Shown: positions 50,409-60,523, counted from the first letter of the stretch. The stretch: 64,000 bases of DNA from Lentisphaerota bacterium (GCA_018676675.1 JABHEG010000012.1:1-64000), one strand, 5' to 3'. A program made the numbers and translations. Notes: generated from the letters alone by a model not told the origin.

Positions 50409-51575
50409 ATGGATTTCCATAAGGACTATGATGTCGTCGTTGCAGGGGCTGGCGTTGCAGGGGTCGCCGCAGCTTTGGCCGCGGCTCGCCGGGGATGCTC
50501 TGTCGCTCTGATCGAGAAACAAGCGTTGATTGGTGGCCTGGCTACCTCAGGCCTGGTGTACGTGTACCTCCCTCTATGCGACGGCAACGGCACACAGGTC
50601 ACATTCGGGATCGCCGAGGAGTTGCTGCGATGCAGCCTCACGTACGGCCCATTCGACCTTTCTGAACGATGGGGCGGAACGGCCGGTGCCGGGTTCGACC
50701 GTTTCATGTGCCACTTTGCACCAGCCGGCCTCACGATCGCTATGGACGGCGCGCTCAACGAAGCAGGAGTTGACCTCTGGCTCGAGACGCTCCTCTGTGC
50801 AGTGGAGACCTCTGCGGAGAAAGTGACTGCCATTGAGGTCGAAAACGTCTCCGGACGAGGCCGAATAGGAGCCAAGTGCTTCGTCGACACCACCGGCGAT
50901 GCCGGGATCGTGCGTCGTGCGGGAGGAGAGTTCGTCACCTCCGAGAACTACAAAACTCCCTGGGTCATGGAAAATTCTCCCGACACCCGACAGTACCACT
51001 TGGTCGATTCCGTCCACATCAAAGTCTTCGGGGCTTGGCGAGATGAGTTCCTCGCCGGCTATCCGCTGGATGGCAAGAGTGTAACCGCCTTCACCCGCGA
51101 CACGTGGCAGACGCTGCGTGACTATTACGACCGCTCTTACAGGGACGGTTTCAGTGACCGACACCACCTTTTCCCCGTCCATCTCCCGGCGATGCCCCAG
51201 TTCCGCAAGATCGCCCGGATCAAAGGGAGAGTTTCCCTGAGCGACGACCAGCACGGAACATACGCTGCCGACTCCATCGGTCTCTACGCCGACTGGCGCA
51301 AATCGGGCCACGTCTGGGAAACCCCGTATGGCACGTTACTTCCGCAGAAGATCAGGGGCGTGTTGGTTGCCGGACGGAGCATGAGCACCGAGGGCGACGC
51401 CTGGGAAGTCTACCGGGTAATTCCGGCAGCCGTGATGTCCGGCGAAGCGGCTGGCGTTGCCGCCGCGCTCGCAGCCGAGCACAAGTGCGAGCCTGGTGAG
51501 CTCAATGTGGCTGATGTGCAGGATGCTCTACGCCCCAACGGCATCAAGTTCCATCTCGCCGAAGTCGGCCTGTAA
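50409..51575 (+). CDS. FAD-dependent oxidoreductase
   Basis: The product has 388 residues from the ATG at 50409, six bases after AAGGA; the frame is open further upstream. The N-terminal dinucleotide-binding fold is clear: YDVVVAGAGVAGVAAA with GxGxxG at residues 13-18 and Glu36 to bind ribose (VALIEKQ). The sequence ALIGGLATSGLV and the C-terminal VLVAGRSMSTEGDAWEVYRV are typical of the FAD_oxidored family (PF12831) common in sulfatase-rich bacteria. It is cytoplasmic by appearance. The substrate is unknown; family context suggests oxidation of a sugar or organic acid. It converges with the DUF4091 gene 13 bp away. Confidence 0.88.
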   Translation: MDFHKDYDVVVAGAGVAGVAAALAAARRGCSVALIEKQALIGGLATSGLVYVYLPLCDGNGTQVTFGIAEELLRCSLTYGPFDLSERWGGTAGAGFDRFMCHFAPAGLTIAMDGALNEAGVDLWLETLLCAVETSAEKVTAIEVENVSGRGRIGAKCFVDTTGDAGIVRRAGGEFVTSENYKTPWVMENSPDTRQYHLVDSVHIKVFGAWRDEFLAGYPLDGKSVTAFTRDTWQTLRDYYDRSYRDGFSDRHHLFPVHLPAMPQFRKIARIKGRVSLSDDQHGTYAADSIGLYADWRKSGHVWETPYGTLLPQKIRGVLVAGRSMSTEGDAWEVYRVIPAAVMSGEAAGVAAALAAEHKCEPGELNVADVQDALRPNGIKFHLAEVGL

Positions 51576-51588
51576 CCGCGTCACGGGG

Positions 51589-54510
51589 CTACTTCAGCCG
51601 CTCAAGCAGTTCACCAATCTCCCAACAGACAGCGTCAGCGATGGTGGTGTCCTTTTCATCTTCCCACTTGAGTCCCGTGACGCCGGGAGCTGACAGAACC
51701 CGGTCCACCGCGGTGGCCAGCAACGTGCGGGCAGTCTGCAGCAACCGGTGGTCCGGCTGAGTCGCTCCCAACCCAACAACGCGGTCCCGCAACATCGCCA
51801 GGTACTCAAAATCACCGACGCTCTGCCGGATTGCCTCCATGTGCTTGCCGGGCGTGGCACTGTCCGGCCCCAGAAACAGCGGCGTGAAAGCCGTCTGACT
51901 TGACGCATACTCATTCCAGGAACTGCCGCCCCCGCTGGCGCCAAAGGCCCAGAAGAAACTGCCTTCTCCCCCCAGCTGGAAACAGGACCAGGCCTGCAGG
52001 CGATGGTAAGCGTACGGGTCCAGAAGCCGTGCCGGTCCCTTGCAGGAGTAGAGGTACAGGCGCGCGCCGGCCTTGACCTGACCAATGACTGAACTGACAG
52101 GACGATCGCTCTCCGGGTCCAACAGGGTCGGGCGATGCGGACAAATGACGTCGATCGCGTCCATGATGTCCGGCAGAATGCGTTCCACCGGCCTTGTTCC
52201 ATCATCAAAAATGACCACCTCCGGCTCGGCCGCTTTGATCGCCCGCGCCCAGGCAATGATGGTCTCGTCCTCGGCTCGGCCGCGGGGTTCGTCAACCAAC
52301 AGCAGGAAGAGCCTGCTCGGTTCAATCCCGAGTGTCCGCGCATGTGCCACCCAGAACGTGATCCAGGAGGCAACTTTCTTCGCGAACAGCGGCTCACCGA
52401 TTTTCGTGCCCCCAATCGAGTCTCCGACGCGCTTGAACACGTGGTAGTTGCGCGCGGTTGCCCAACGCTCAACCCAGGCATCGAGCCTGACGGTAGGGGG
52501 CCGCTTCGTGAACTGTCCGGCCGCATCGAACTCACCGTACCCCAGGATGTCTGAGGTCGCCCAGGGAGAGTCGACATACCGATCCTGTAAATGCGCCACC
52601 AGGGCATCCTTATTCGCCGCCGTGACGCCGTACAGCGTGCTGTTCGTGTAGTCCCATCCGCCGACATGCAGCCTCGGGGCCGTGGGGAAGTCCACATCGA
52701 AAACACGCAAGGCCACAGGCACGTCCAAGGATACCGCCTCTCCTCCCGTGATGCGCAATCGCCCCCGGTGCATGCCCGGCTTCAGGTCACGGGGCCTGAA
52801 GGACAACCACACCTGTCGCGTCATCCCGGCAGGGAGTGAGATTGTGTAGCTTCCTTCTGTCATCACGATCTCGGACAACGCTGCGGCTACGGCGAGTCCC
52901 TCCCGTGTATCGGTCCACTCAACCTGATGAACGATCAAACAGCCGGGAGTTGGAGCGCCCGGCAATCCGGTAAAGGCAAGCCGCAGATTGAGGGCGGCGC
53001 CGCTGCAGTTGGTGAGATTGACCGCCCCGGCCCTCATTTCCCCTTTCATCGCAGCAATGCGGATCTCCGGCGCCGCCGAACTTGGCGTGACCATCGGCGC
53101 GATGTATGCCCACGGATCTGCGCGCCAGGCGACCACTGGCGCGTGGCCTTGTGCGCCACGGAGAACGCCCAGAACAGCGTACACGCGCGCATGCACCTCA
53201 TTGAACGGAAATACCCCACGGAACGTCGCCGGATCCAAGCTCGGCAGCGCGCGGGTGGCGGCATCGATCTCGGCCAGATCAGCCTTCAAACGGCGACGCA
53301 GCCCCGGCTCGATCGTCGCCACGTCAACCGCCGTTCGCACCGCCTCCAAATCCATACCGATCCGCCGTTTCCACGCGGCATCGAAAACACTCTCTTCAAA
53401 GTAGTCCGGCGGATAATTCACCGCTTCTCCAGGAAGCGGCAGCTCAATCCACTCGGCGTCCCCACGGTATACCTCGATCTCGTCCACGAAACAGCAGTTC
53501 CCAACAGGCGCAATTTCCAGTTTCACAAAGCGGCCGTGCGCCTTGAACTTATCCGTAGCGAAACGGTGGACGCCATACGCGTCCGGCGGTGTTGTGTCTC
53601 CGGCACTCAACTCGACAAGATCCCCCAGTCGATGATACGCTCTCCCGTCAGAGCTCACCAACGCAGCGATCGAGCCCGGCCATTTGACGCCGGCTACGCC
53701 TGCAGCGGTACTGAACATGAGTCCCCGAATCGGTGTGTCCGCCCCCAAGTCAATGGTGATGGCAATATCCTTGACTCGACTCCAGCCCACCGTGCTCTTC
53801 TGAGTCCAGAAGTAACCGACTGTGTACTGCCCGTCGGTGATCTGCGTTCGATCACCGGCATCGGTGGAATGCACATAGCCGGGGGAGGGGTAGAGCGTGT
53901 AGGGCTTACCGCGCGCCACGTTCTCGTGGGTTACAGCGAACGCGTTGTCTCGGGGCGCCTGCGCCGCCGTGGCGGTGAGCACCTGCACGTCGTCGACAGC
54001 GATCGAACCGGCGCGCCCAGGGCGGTCAGGCCGGTGGAGCTGTGCCACGTCAACCCAAAGCTCAACCGTGGTCGCCCCCCCTGCCCCCGTATTGAACGCG
54101 ACTGCGTAGCGCTGCCAGCGCCCAGGCACGCCAGCACTGACGATCCGCGCGAGCTCGACTCCAGTCTCAGCCCCGCCACGAATCCGCACAACAGGCTTCA
54201 GCTTGCCGTCGGTCTTCAGGGCACAGGTCAACACCAGTGTCGTGTCTGCGGGAAGCGTCACGGTCTGCGTAACCGGCGCTGTCATCGTGCCGCGCCGAGC
54301 GCGGCACTGCAGCGAAAATTGGCCGCTGTGACCATCGGCATTCGTACCGGTCCACGGGCTGCCAGCCGGGACGCTCCAGGCGACTGGCAGATTCCCGCCT
54401 GCTACCGTGGTGGCACTGAAGTCACTGTTTGTCACGATGGGGGCAGCGCACAGCCCCGATCGTGTCACAGCCAGTACGAACGCACAACCCAACACCAACA
54501 CTCTCAGCAT
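51589..54510 (-). CDS. Secreted CBM/discoidin/DUF4091-like protein
   Basis: This is a 973-residue exported protein with a GAGGAA ribosome site and a signal peptide at residues 1-22. Residues 24-180 form a CBM4-like jelly roll (VTNSDFSATTVAGGNLPVAW). Residues 195-360 form an F5/8 type C (discoidin-like) domain (VARGKPYTLYPSP; ITDGQYTVGYF; FVKLEIAPVGNCCFVDEIEV). A beta-rich part follows to about 620, then a TIM-like barrel (LFLLLVDEPRGRAEDET, IDVICPHRPTLLD) and a DUF4091-like end. The Asp-Glu of VDEPRGR is a candidate catalytic pair, as in the protein at 5906. The two sugar-binding domains suggest an insoluble or cell-bound glycan. Confidence 0.8.
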   Translation of the reverse strand: MLRVLVLGCAFVLAVTRSGLCAAPIVTNSDFSATTVAGGNLPVAWSVPAGSPWTGTNADGHSGQFSLQCRARRGTMTAPVTQTVTLPADTTLVLTCALKTDGKLKPVVRIRGGAETGVELARIVSAGVPGRWQRYAVAFNTGAGGATTVELWVDVAQLHRPDRPGRAGSIAVDDVQVLTATAAQAPRDNAFAVTHENVARGKPYTLYPSPGYVHSTDAGDRTQITDGQYTVGYFWTQKSTVGWSRVKDIAITIDLGADTPIRGLMFSTAAGVAGVKWPGSIAALVSSDGRAYHRLGDLVELSAGDTTPPDAYGVHRFATDKFKAHGRFVKLEIAPVGNCCFVDEIEVYRGDAEWIELPLPGEAVNYPPDYFEESVFDAAWKRRIGMDLEAVRTAVDVATIEPGLRRRLKADLAEIDAATRALPSLDPATFRGVFPFNEVHARVYAVLGVLRGAQGHAPVVAWRADPWAYIAPMVTPSSAAPEIRIAAMKGEMRAGAVNLTNCSGAALNLRLAFTGLPGAPTPGCLIVHQVEWTDTREGLAVAAALSEIVMTEGSYTISLPAGMTRQVWLSFRPRDLKPGMHRGRLRITGGEAVSLDVPVALRVFDVDFPTAPRLHVGGWDYTNSTLYGVTAANKDALVAHLQDRYVDSPWATSDILGYGEFDAAGQFTKRPPTVRLDAWVERWATARNYHVFKRVGDSIGGTKIGEPLFAKKVASWITFWVAHARTLGIEPSRLFLLLVDEPRGRAEDETIIAWARAIKAAEPEVVIFDDGTRPVERILPDIMDAIDVICPHRPTLLDPESDRPVSSVIGQVKAGARLYLYSCKGPARLLDPYAYHRLQAWSCFQLGGEGSFFWAFGASGGGSSWNEYASSQTAFTPLFLGPDSATPGKHMEAIRQSVGDFEYLAMLRDRVVGLGATQPDHRLLQTARTLLATAVDRVLSAPGVTGLKWEDEKDTTIADAVCWEIGELLERLK

Positions 54511-54878
54511 GGCAATTCCTCACGCGTGTAGATCCCAGAAACCGCGGACAACAGAACTCCGGCAGCGGGTCGCCGCTCCGGTTGAGACCCATAGCGCCAA
54601 CGGGGCACTTATGCAATCTCCCCCCCTCTGCTTGAGCAAACGTATGGCGCCCCACCACAGTTGATAGCGAAAGGGAAGGGACGGCACGTCGACGCGTCGC
54701 GTTGGGGTGCCCGTCGCCTGGACGGAAGGACTCTCGATTGCACATTTCGGGCCTCTGTTCTGGCATTTTACGGCACCGCACATGGTTAGTGCTTGCAATG
54801 CGATAGGACGAAGATGACTGTTCAGGGTTGAGTCGCCTCAGACTACCAACGGCAACCACGTGGAGGCATGTGTTCCAG
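54511..54878. other. Divergent promoter region without a gene
   Basis: This 368-bp gap between divergent genes holds no supported ORF. It has a hairpin at 54680-54687 pairing with 54707-54715 (one bulged base) that encloses the palindrome GACGCGTC. It should hold promoters for both neighbours, but no clear -35/-10 or sigma-54 pair stands out. Confidence 0.5.
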
Positions 54879-56222
54879 ATGCATCGACCGAACATCTTGC
54901 TGATGACCTGCCATGACCTGGGAACTCGATTGGGGTGCTATGGGGTGAACAGTGCTCGGTCTCCGCACCTCGACCGGCTTGCTGGCCAAGGCGTGCGTTT
55001 CGTTAACCACTTTGCCACAGCCCCGTTCTGCTCGCCAAGCCGGGGTAGCATCGTCACGGGACAGTACCCACACGTCAACGGCCTGATGGGATTGGTCAAC
55101 CTGGGCTGGAATTGGCGAGAGTCGAACCGGACAATCGCCACCATTTTGCGCAAGAATGGTTACGAAACGCGACTGTTCGGGCACCAGCACGAAGTCCGGA
55201 ACGACTGCACGGGACAGCTGGGATTCGAGTTTGTGTCTCCCCGAAAGGAACACGCCAACTGCGACACCGTTACCCCCCGGCTGTGTGCGTTCCTGGAGGA
55301 CCGTGGCCGCGAGCAGTCCAGGCCGTTCTACGCTCGCGTTGGCTTCACCGAAGTCCACCGGCCTTACCACTATCCGCATGACACGGATCTGAGAACTGTC
55401 GAACTGCCGGCTTATGCTGCCGACACACCGGGAGCCAGGCAGGACTTCGCGGACTACGATGCAGATGTGGCCGGCCTCGACGCAGCCGTGGGCCGCATCC
55501 TGGCCGCCCTTGACCAGGCCGGGCTGACCCACAACACGCTGGTCGTATTCACAACGGACCATGGCAGTCCGTTCCCTCGCGCCAAAGGTACGCTCTACGA
55601 TCCGGGAATCCATACGGCCCTGATGATGCGCCTGCCCGGGGTGGTGCCTGAAGGACGGCACATCACAGAGCTGATCAGCAATGTCGACCTCCTGCCGACC
55701 ATCGCTGAACTAACCGGAAGCCCCGCGCCGAGCACCATCCAGGGACGCTCTTTCCTGCCTTTGCTGTCCGCCGGCGATTACTCACCGCGCAGCCACATCT
55801 TTGCCGAAAAGAACACGTTGCCCGGAGACACCAAACGCGCTATCCGGACAGAACGCTACAAGTACATTCTGAACCTCGAGCCGGGGCCGGAATTGTGGTT
55901 GCCAACCGACATCGAGGGCAGCTTGAGTCGGCGCGACATGGGCAATGAACACCTGCGCGACCGGCCTCCTGTTGAGCTCTATGACTTGGTGGCCGACCCG
56001 GCCGAAACGCAGACTCTCGCTGGTCGACCGGACCTTGCTGACACGGAGACGGCCCTGGCAGAAATTCTCGATCAGGAAAGGCGGGAGACTGGTGATCCTT
56101 CGGTGGCCGGCCCGATCCCGCGTCCTTCAGGTGAAGCAATCCAGATTGCCCGGGCGAAAGACGGCATCGCAGAGCGCTCCCCCTTCGCGCGCGACGGCCT
56201 GATCTCCGGTTTCGATCTGTGA
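54879..56222 (+). CDS. Sulfamidase-like S1 sulfatase
   Basis: The protein has 447 residues from the ATG at 54879, where the catalytic domain begins at once (PNILLMTCHDLG). The formylglycine motif is CSPSR at Cys51. FTTDHGSPFPRAKGTLYDPG and the short length match the heparan N-sulfatase/sulfamidase branch of S1 sulfatases, which remove N- or O-sulfate from glucosamine-type sugars; substrate choice within this branch is varied. No signal peptide is seen. The start is set by the family; GGAGG lies about twelve bases before it. It is followed after 28 bp by a secreted beta-helix protein and is probably co-transcribed with it. Confidence 0.92.
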   Translation: MHRPNILLMTCHDLGTRLGCYGVNSARSPHLDRLAGQGVRFVNHFATAPFCSPSRGSIVTGQYPHVNGLMGLVNLGWNWRESNRTIATILRKNGYETRLFGHQHEVRNDCTGQLGFEFVSPRKEHANCDTVTPRLCAFLEDRGREQSRPFYARVGFTEVHRPYHYPHDTDLRTVELPAYAADTPGARQDFADYDADVAGLDAAVGRILAALDQAGLTHNTLVVFTTDHGSPFPRAKGTLYDPGIHTALMMRLPGVVPEGRHITELISNVDLLPTIAELTGSPAPSTIQGRSFLPLLSAGDYSPRSHIFAEKNTLPGDTKRAIRTERYKYILNLEPGPELWLPTDIEGSLSRRDMGNEHLRDRPPVELYDLVADPAETQTLAGRPDLADTETALAEILDQERRETGDPSVAGPIPRPSGEAIQIARAKDGIAERSPFARDGLISGFDL

Positions 56223-56250
56223 GTCAGTCCCCGATCATGAGGAGAAGGCA

Positions 56251-59091
56251 GTGAGTAGAGACCGCACGTTGAACAAGACGCGCTTCACGTCCGTCCCGGG
56301 CCATGGGGCATTCCCCTGCCTCCTGGTAGTGGGCATGCTCTGGGCGGGGACGTTTGGAGCCTACGCCGCCAAGGAGCCCATTCCTCCGAACGTGACCCTT
56401 TACGTGGCAACAGACGGCAACGATGCCTGGACAGGGGCTCTGCCGGCTCCCGCGCCCGACAAAACCGATGGCCCGCTGGCCAGCCTCGAGGGAGCGCGAA
56501 ATCGCATCCGAGAACTCCGCACCGGCAGTAAGATTGAGCTGCCCGTAGACGTCTTCTTCCGGGAGGGCCGTTACCGCATGGATGCCACGGTGACGTTTGA
56601 GCCTGCGGACTCCGCTACAGAACAAACGCCTGTGACCTTCTGCGCGTACCGCGACGAAGATGTCGAGTTCTGCGGCAGCCGAACCATCGACGGTTGGACG
56701 ATCGAGAACGGCATCTGGAAGACGGACCTCCCTGACGTCAAGAACGGTGACTGGTATTTCCGCACGCTGTTCGTCAACGGAAAACGCGCACAACGCGCGC
56801 GGACACCGGACAACCCGGCTCACTTCCTGACCGTCGCCAAACAGCTGAAGAAGGACCCCGCTTCCGGGAAAAAACGCAGTCGCTACGAAACCCGCCCACA
56901 CCGCGGCTTCCACTATTCCGAGGGAGATATCAAAAACTGGCCGCGCCTCAACGAGGCCGTGTTCTTCACCTATGAAGCCTGGGCTCGGGGTATCCGCAAG
57001 GTCGAGTTTCTTGACGAGTCGAGCCGAACGGTCCTGTTCCGCCGAGGTGCATGCTGGCCTGCCATCCACAGCGGCGAAAACCGTTACTGGGTCGAGAATG
57101 TTCCGGAGCTGCTGAACGTCCCCGGCGAGTGGTATCTTGACCGTCGCAGCGGCGTTCTCTCCTACATCCCACGCCCCGACGAGACACCGAATAACACGGA
57201 GATCCTCGCACCACGCGTATCCAGATTTGTCCAGCTCAGGGGCACTGCGCGAGCCGGCAACTACGTGGAGTATCTGCACTTCCGCGAGCTCGCATTCCGC
57301 TACGGTGATTGGGAGATGGAAGACACGGGTTACGTCGCGTACCAGGCCGACATCGTCGTTCCCGGCGCGATCGACATGGTGGGAGCCAGGCATTGCTCAG
57401 TCTCGCGTTGCGAGATTTCCCACGTCGGTCTGTATGGCATCAACCTGGGGCAAGGCTCACGCCATGTCCGTATGTTCCACAACCACCTGTTCGACCTGGG
57501 CGGCGGTGGCGTAAAAATCGGGCATAACTACTTCTACTCGAAGTACCCATTTGAACAGCATCCGGACGGGGTCAAGGAAGGCTGGCTTCAGCACGCGCCT
57601 CTGCCACCCGAGCGGCGTTGCGGCTACAGCACGATCGAGAACAATTTCATCCATCACGGGGGGGTGATCTTCGCCTCCGGGATCGGGGCCTGCCTTGCTC
57701 GGGCGTCCTGGAATCGGCTGGCTCACAACGAGATCAGTGACTTCCCCTATTCAGGCGTGTCCGTCGGTATGTCCTGGGATTCCGGCCCGAGCTGGGCCCA
57801 CGACAACCTCATCGAGTACAACCATATCCACCGCATCGGTCGCCGACACCTTAGCGATCTGGGTGGGATCTATCTGCTTGGCAACTCACCGGGCACGGTG
57901 GTTCGTGGAAACCACATTCACGACATCCACCACCGACATTACGGCTCCACCTGTCTCTACGGGGACCAGGGCAGCTCACGCCTCCTCATTGAGGACAATC
58001 TGTTCCATCACGCCGGTGGAACTCTATTCAATGGCGGGTTCGGACAGAACACCGTGCGCAACAACATCTTCGCTTTCGCCGAAGGCGCCACCTTCTGGCA
58101 GCTCGGCGGCGTCGGAGCGCTGCACCGCAACCTGATCTACAGCGCCGGGGAACGGCTCTGTGTCCAATGGAATGAGCCCGGAGCAACCGGCAGCGCCTGC
58201 GACAGCAATCTCTACTGGAACAGCGCAGGTGCAGAGCCTGAATGGGACGGACAGCCTCTCACGGACTGGCTCAGGGAGAGTGGGCGCGGCACGCACTCCG
58301 TCGTCGCCGACCCCGGATTTGCCGATCCTCAAAGCAGAGACTTCTCCCTGGGACCCGACTCAACTGCACTCAAGTTGGGCTTCAGCCCCCTCGATGTCGC
58401 TCGGGTCGGACTTTTCGGGGAACGTGAGTGGGTGAGCTTGCCGGAAACCATCGCGCCGATGCCTATGGCGGAGCTTTCGGCCGGGAAGCTAGCCCCCATT
58501 ACCCACGACTTCGAGGACGACGTGGCCGGCGCGCCGCCCGCCACATTCGTGCTCCATGCGGCCACTGAGCAAGGCGGCATCATCGCCGTCGCCGCGGACG
58601 CGGCTGCCGAGGGCAAGCACTCCCTGATGCTTCAGGATGCCACCACGATCAAAGCAGACTACAACCCCCATATGTACCGCCAACTTGGGTTCGGCACGGG
58701 AACGCTGCAGGTTTCCTTCGCCCTGATGACGGATGCCGACGCTCAACCGCAGATCGAGCTGCGCGACTACGCGAACGGCGCACCGTTCACGAGCGGTCCG
58801 TCCGTCCAACTCGACGCAACGCACCAAGTTGTCGCAAGTGGCAGAGAACTCGGTCTGCGGGTTCCGTCGGACACCTGGATTCGATACCAGATCGACTGTA
58901 AACTCGACCAAGGGCGAAACGGTGCCTACAATCTAAGTGTCACGCTCCCTGACGGCACGGTCAAGACGTTCGAAGACTTGCCCTACGGCAACGGCAACTT
59001 CAGGATTGCCACTTGGATTGGCATCATCAGCGCCGGCAAACACAATGGCCGATTCCATGTGGACAGTCTGACCTGCACGACCAGCGACTGA
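56251..59091 (+). CDS. Secreted right-handed beta-helix glycan enzyme
   Basis: The product is 946 residues from a GTG at 56251 with AGGAG six bases before. The signal peptide ends near YAAKE. The start of the mature protein (LYVATDGNDAWTG; DGPLASLEGARNRIREL) and FREGRYRMDATVTF, VEFCGSRTIDGW are the pattern of GH141/GH110-like beta-helix glycosidases. The helix runs to about residue 720 with repeated NHI/HD turns (NHLFDLGGGGVKIGHN, EYNHIHRIGRRHLSDLGG). The last 200 residues form a concanavalin-like domain. Within this family alpha-fucosidase, xylanase and alpha-galactosidase activities are known, so the exact activity is open. It pairs with the sulfatase upstream. Confidence 0.8.
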   Translation: MSRDRTLNKTRFTSVPGHGAFPCLLVVGMLWAGTFGAYAAKEPIPPNVTLYVATDGNDAWTGALPAPAPDKTDGPLASLEGARNRIRELRTGSKIELPVDVFFREGRYRMDATVTFEPADSATEQTPVTFCAYRDEDVEFCGSRTIDGWTIENGIWKTDLPDVKNGDWYFRTLFVNGKRAQRARTPDNPAHFLTVAKQLKKDPASGKKRSRYETRPHRGFHYSEGDIKNWPRLNEAVFFTYEAWARGIRKVEFLDESSRTVLFRRGACWPAIHSGENRYWVENVPELLNVPGEWYLDRRSGVLSYIPRPDETPNNTEILAPRVSRFVQLRGTARAGNYVEYLHFRELAFRYGDWEMEDTGYVAYQADIVVPGAIDMVGARHCSVSRCEISHVGLYGINLGQGSRHVRMFHNHLFDLGGGGVKIGHNYFYSKYPFEQHPDGVKEGWLQHAPLPPERRCGYSTIENNFIHHGGVIFASGIGACLARASWNRLAHNEISDFPYSGVSVGMSWDSGPSWAHDNLIEYNHIHRIGRRHLSDLGGIYLLGNSPGTVVRGNHIHDIHHRHYGSTCLYGDQGSSRLLIEDNLFHHAGGTLFNGGFGQNTVRNNIFAFAEGATFWQLGGVGALHRNLIYSAGERLCVQWNEPGATGSACDSNLYWNSAGAEPEWDGQPLTDWLRESGRGTHSVVADPGFADPQSRDFSLGPDSTALKLGFSPLDVARVGLFGEREWVSLPETIAPMPMAELSAGKLAPITHDFEDDVAGAPPATFVLHAATEQGGIIAVAADAAAEGKHSLMLQDATTIKADYNPHMYRQLGFGTGTLQVSFALMTDADAQPQIELRDYANGAPFTSGPSVQLDATHQVVASGRELGLRVPSDTWIRYQIDCKLDQGRNGAYNLSVTLPDGTVKTFEDLPYGNGNFRIATWIGIISAGKHNGRFHVDSLTCTTSD

Positions 59092-59325
59092 TGTGCTCAG
59101 TTCAGCGCCATTCGGAGCCGGAGCTGGGCCCCGTCGTGAGGGTCTCACGTTGCGCGGGATTTACTCCCGGAATCTTGCATCCCCGACCAGTCCACGCTAT
59201 CGTGTCACTCCCGTCGTCGAGAAGCAGTTGCCTATCCCTCTATGAGGGCATCGTCGGGATCTCGACGTTGATGGATGTTGTGTACCACCAGTAGCAAATA
59301 GCAGAGCAGGAGAAGGAACGTATCG

Positions 59326-60099
59326 ATGAAGCAAGTACTCAGGAGCACCAAGCAAGCAATTCTGCTGGTCACCGTCGCGGCCGTTGCGGTCCTGTGGACG
59401 ACAGGCTGCCAGTCCACGCAGGGAACGAAGGGATGCACAGCCGTCCAGAATGAGGCGTTCTACCAGGATGGCGTCTTCCAGGCGGACGCGGCAAAGGACG
59501 CCTACTTCGCGATGATGGCGCGATTCAACTACCCCATTCCGGCGGTCTTGAAAACCGATGAATTCTGGGTATGCGATTTCCTCCAGGGCCAGAACGCACA
59601 GCTGGGGATGGGCGGCATCTTCTGGATCAACGAGGAAGGTGAATACGGGAAGAGCGGGTGCCAACAGTATGATGGCGAATTCAAGGGCCAGAAGTTCGGC
59701 TACCTCGGACACGAGATCTACTGCCTCCCGATGCAGGCTCTTCCGGAACACCGCCACGTCGGCGGCGAGAGCGGGTTCGGTCCGAAAATGGAAGCCTGGC
59801 ACGTCCGGTACGGAGAGGTGTACTTCTTCAGTGAACTCGTAACGCCGGGGGGAAAAGAGATTCTCATCAGCGAACTCCCCGAGGACGAGCGTCCGTGGGG
59901 CTATGGGGAGCCCTGGTTCAAGTGCAAGTATGTCGTGAAGCTCGGCCCAGGCGAGATCTACAAACAGGACAACGCCGAATCCTGGCATTTCCTGCGCGCC
60001 GCCAAGAGTGGTGCGATCCTCTCCGAATATGCCACATTCCACAACCAGGTTGAGTTCAGTAAGCCGGGCATGAGCTTTGCCTGCACCGGTAGCGAGTAG
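59326..60099 (+). CDS. Lipoprotein with cupin sugar-isomerase-like domain
   Basis: The product is 257 residues with AGGAGAAGGAA before the ATG. Residues 1-28 look like a lipoprotein signal with Cys28 (TTGC). The rest resembles D-lyxose-isomerase-type cupins: GHEIYCLPMQALPEHRHV supplies the His-x-His metal ligands, MEAWHVRYGEVYFF the Glu, and ESWHFLRA a further His. Cupins of this type interconvert aldoses and ketoses. An exported lipid-anchored sugar isomerase would be odd, because such enzymes are normally cytoplasmic; the signal may be real or the family may have another role. It is the first gene of a likely five-gene operon with VOC, dhaK, dhaL and lsrF. Confidence 0.75.
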   Translation: MKQVLRSTKQAILLVTVAAVAVLWTTGCQSTQGTKGCTAVQNEAFYQDGVFQADAAKDAYFAMMARFNYPIPAVLKTDEFWVCDFLQGQNAQLGMGGIFWINEEGEYGKSGCQQYDGEFKGQKFGYLGHEIYCLPMQALPEHRHVGGESGFGPKMEAWHVRYGEVYFFSELVTPGGKEILISELPEDERPWGYGEPWFKCKYVVKLGPGEIYKQDNAESWHFLRAAKSGAILSEYATFHNQVEFSKPGMSFACTGSE

Positions 60100-60167
60100 C
60101 GCAGGGCACGCTCGATTCGCCCAGAGCGACAGTAAGAATACCGACTCACGAGTAGGAGAGAACGGAA

Positions 60168-60482
60168 ATGGAATTCCATCACATCGGCATCCCGACGGAT
60201 AAGAAACGCGAGAACGAGACGTACATGGAGGGCGCCAAGCTCTACGTCACGGATGTCGCAGACAGCGAGCACAAGATCGAGTGGCTCCGCTTCGAAGACG
60301 GCAGTCCCATGCCCGAAGCACTGCAAAAGGTTCCGCACGTAGCCTTCAAGGTGGACAACGTTGCCGAGGCGATGGAAGGCAAACCATGCCTGTTGGAGCC
60401 CTTTGAGGCGGCCCCCGGAGTCACCGTCGGTTTCATCCTCGAGGACGATGCCCCGGTTGAGTACATGTCCATCGACGAATAG
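60168..60482 (+). CDS. Small VOC (glyoxalase-like) protein
   Basis: The protein is 104 residues with AGGAGAG before the ATG. It begins MEFHHIGIPTD and has HVAFKVDNVAEAMEG and FEAAPGVTVGFILEDDAPVEYM, the paired beta-alpha-beta units of the vicinal oxygen chelate superfamily. His5 and the C-terminal Glu (VEYM) are likely metal ligands. VOC enzymes act on vicinal oxygens, for example as isomerases, epimerases or lyases of small keto compounds. It is 68 bp after the cupin gene and 41 bp before dhaK, so it probably works on the same metabolite, perhaps as an isomerase between the sugar isomerase and thiolase/aldolase steps. Confidence 0.8.
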   Translation: MEFHHIGIPTDKKRENETYMEGAKLYVTDVADSEHKIEWLRFEDGSPMPEALQKVPHVAFKVDNVAEAMEGKPCLLEPFEAAPGVTVGFILEDDAPVEYMSIDE

Positions 60483-60523
60483 CAGACGCGAGTTCAGCGC
60501 AGAGCGAAGAAGGTTTAGCCAGC

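Noticed and set aside
52927-54531. 534-residue plus-strand open frame
   Set aside because: Antisense to the CBM/discoidin/DUF4091-like protein, low-complexity Arg/His-rich product.
54755-54800. Possible sigma-54 promoter (TGG ... TTGC)
   Set aside because: The spacing between the two boxes is one base short of the consensus and the GC of the -24 box is absent.
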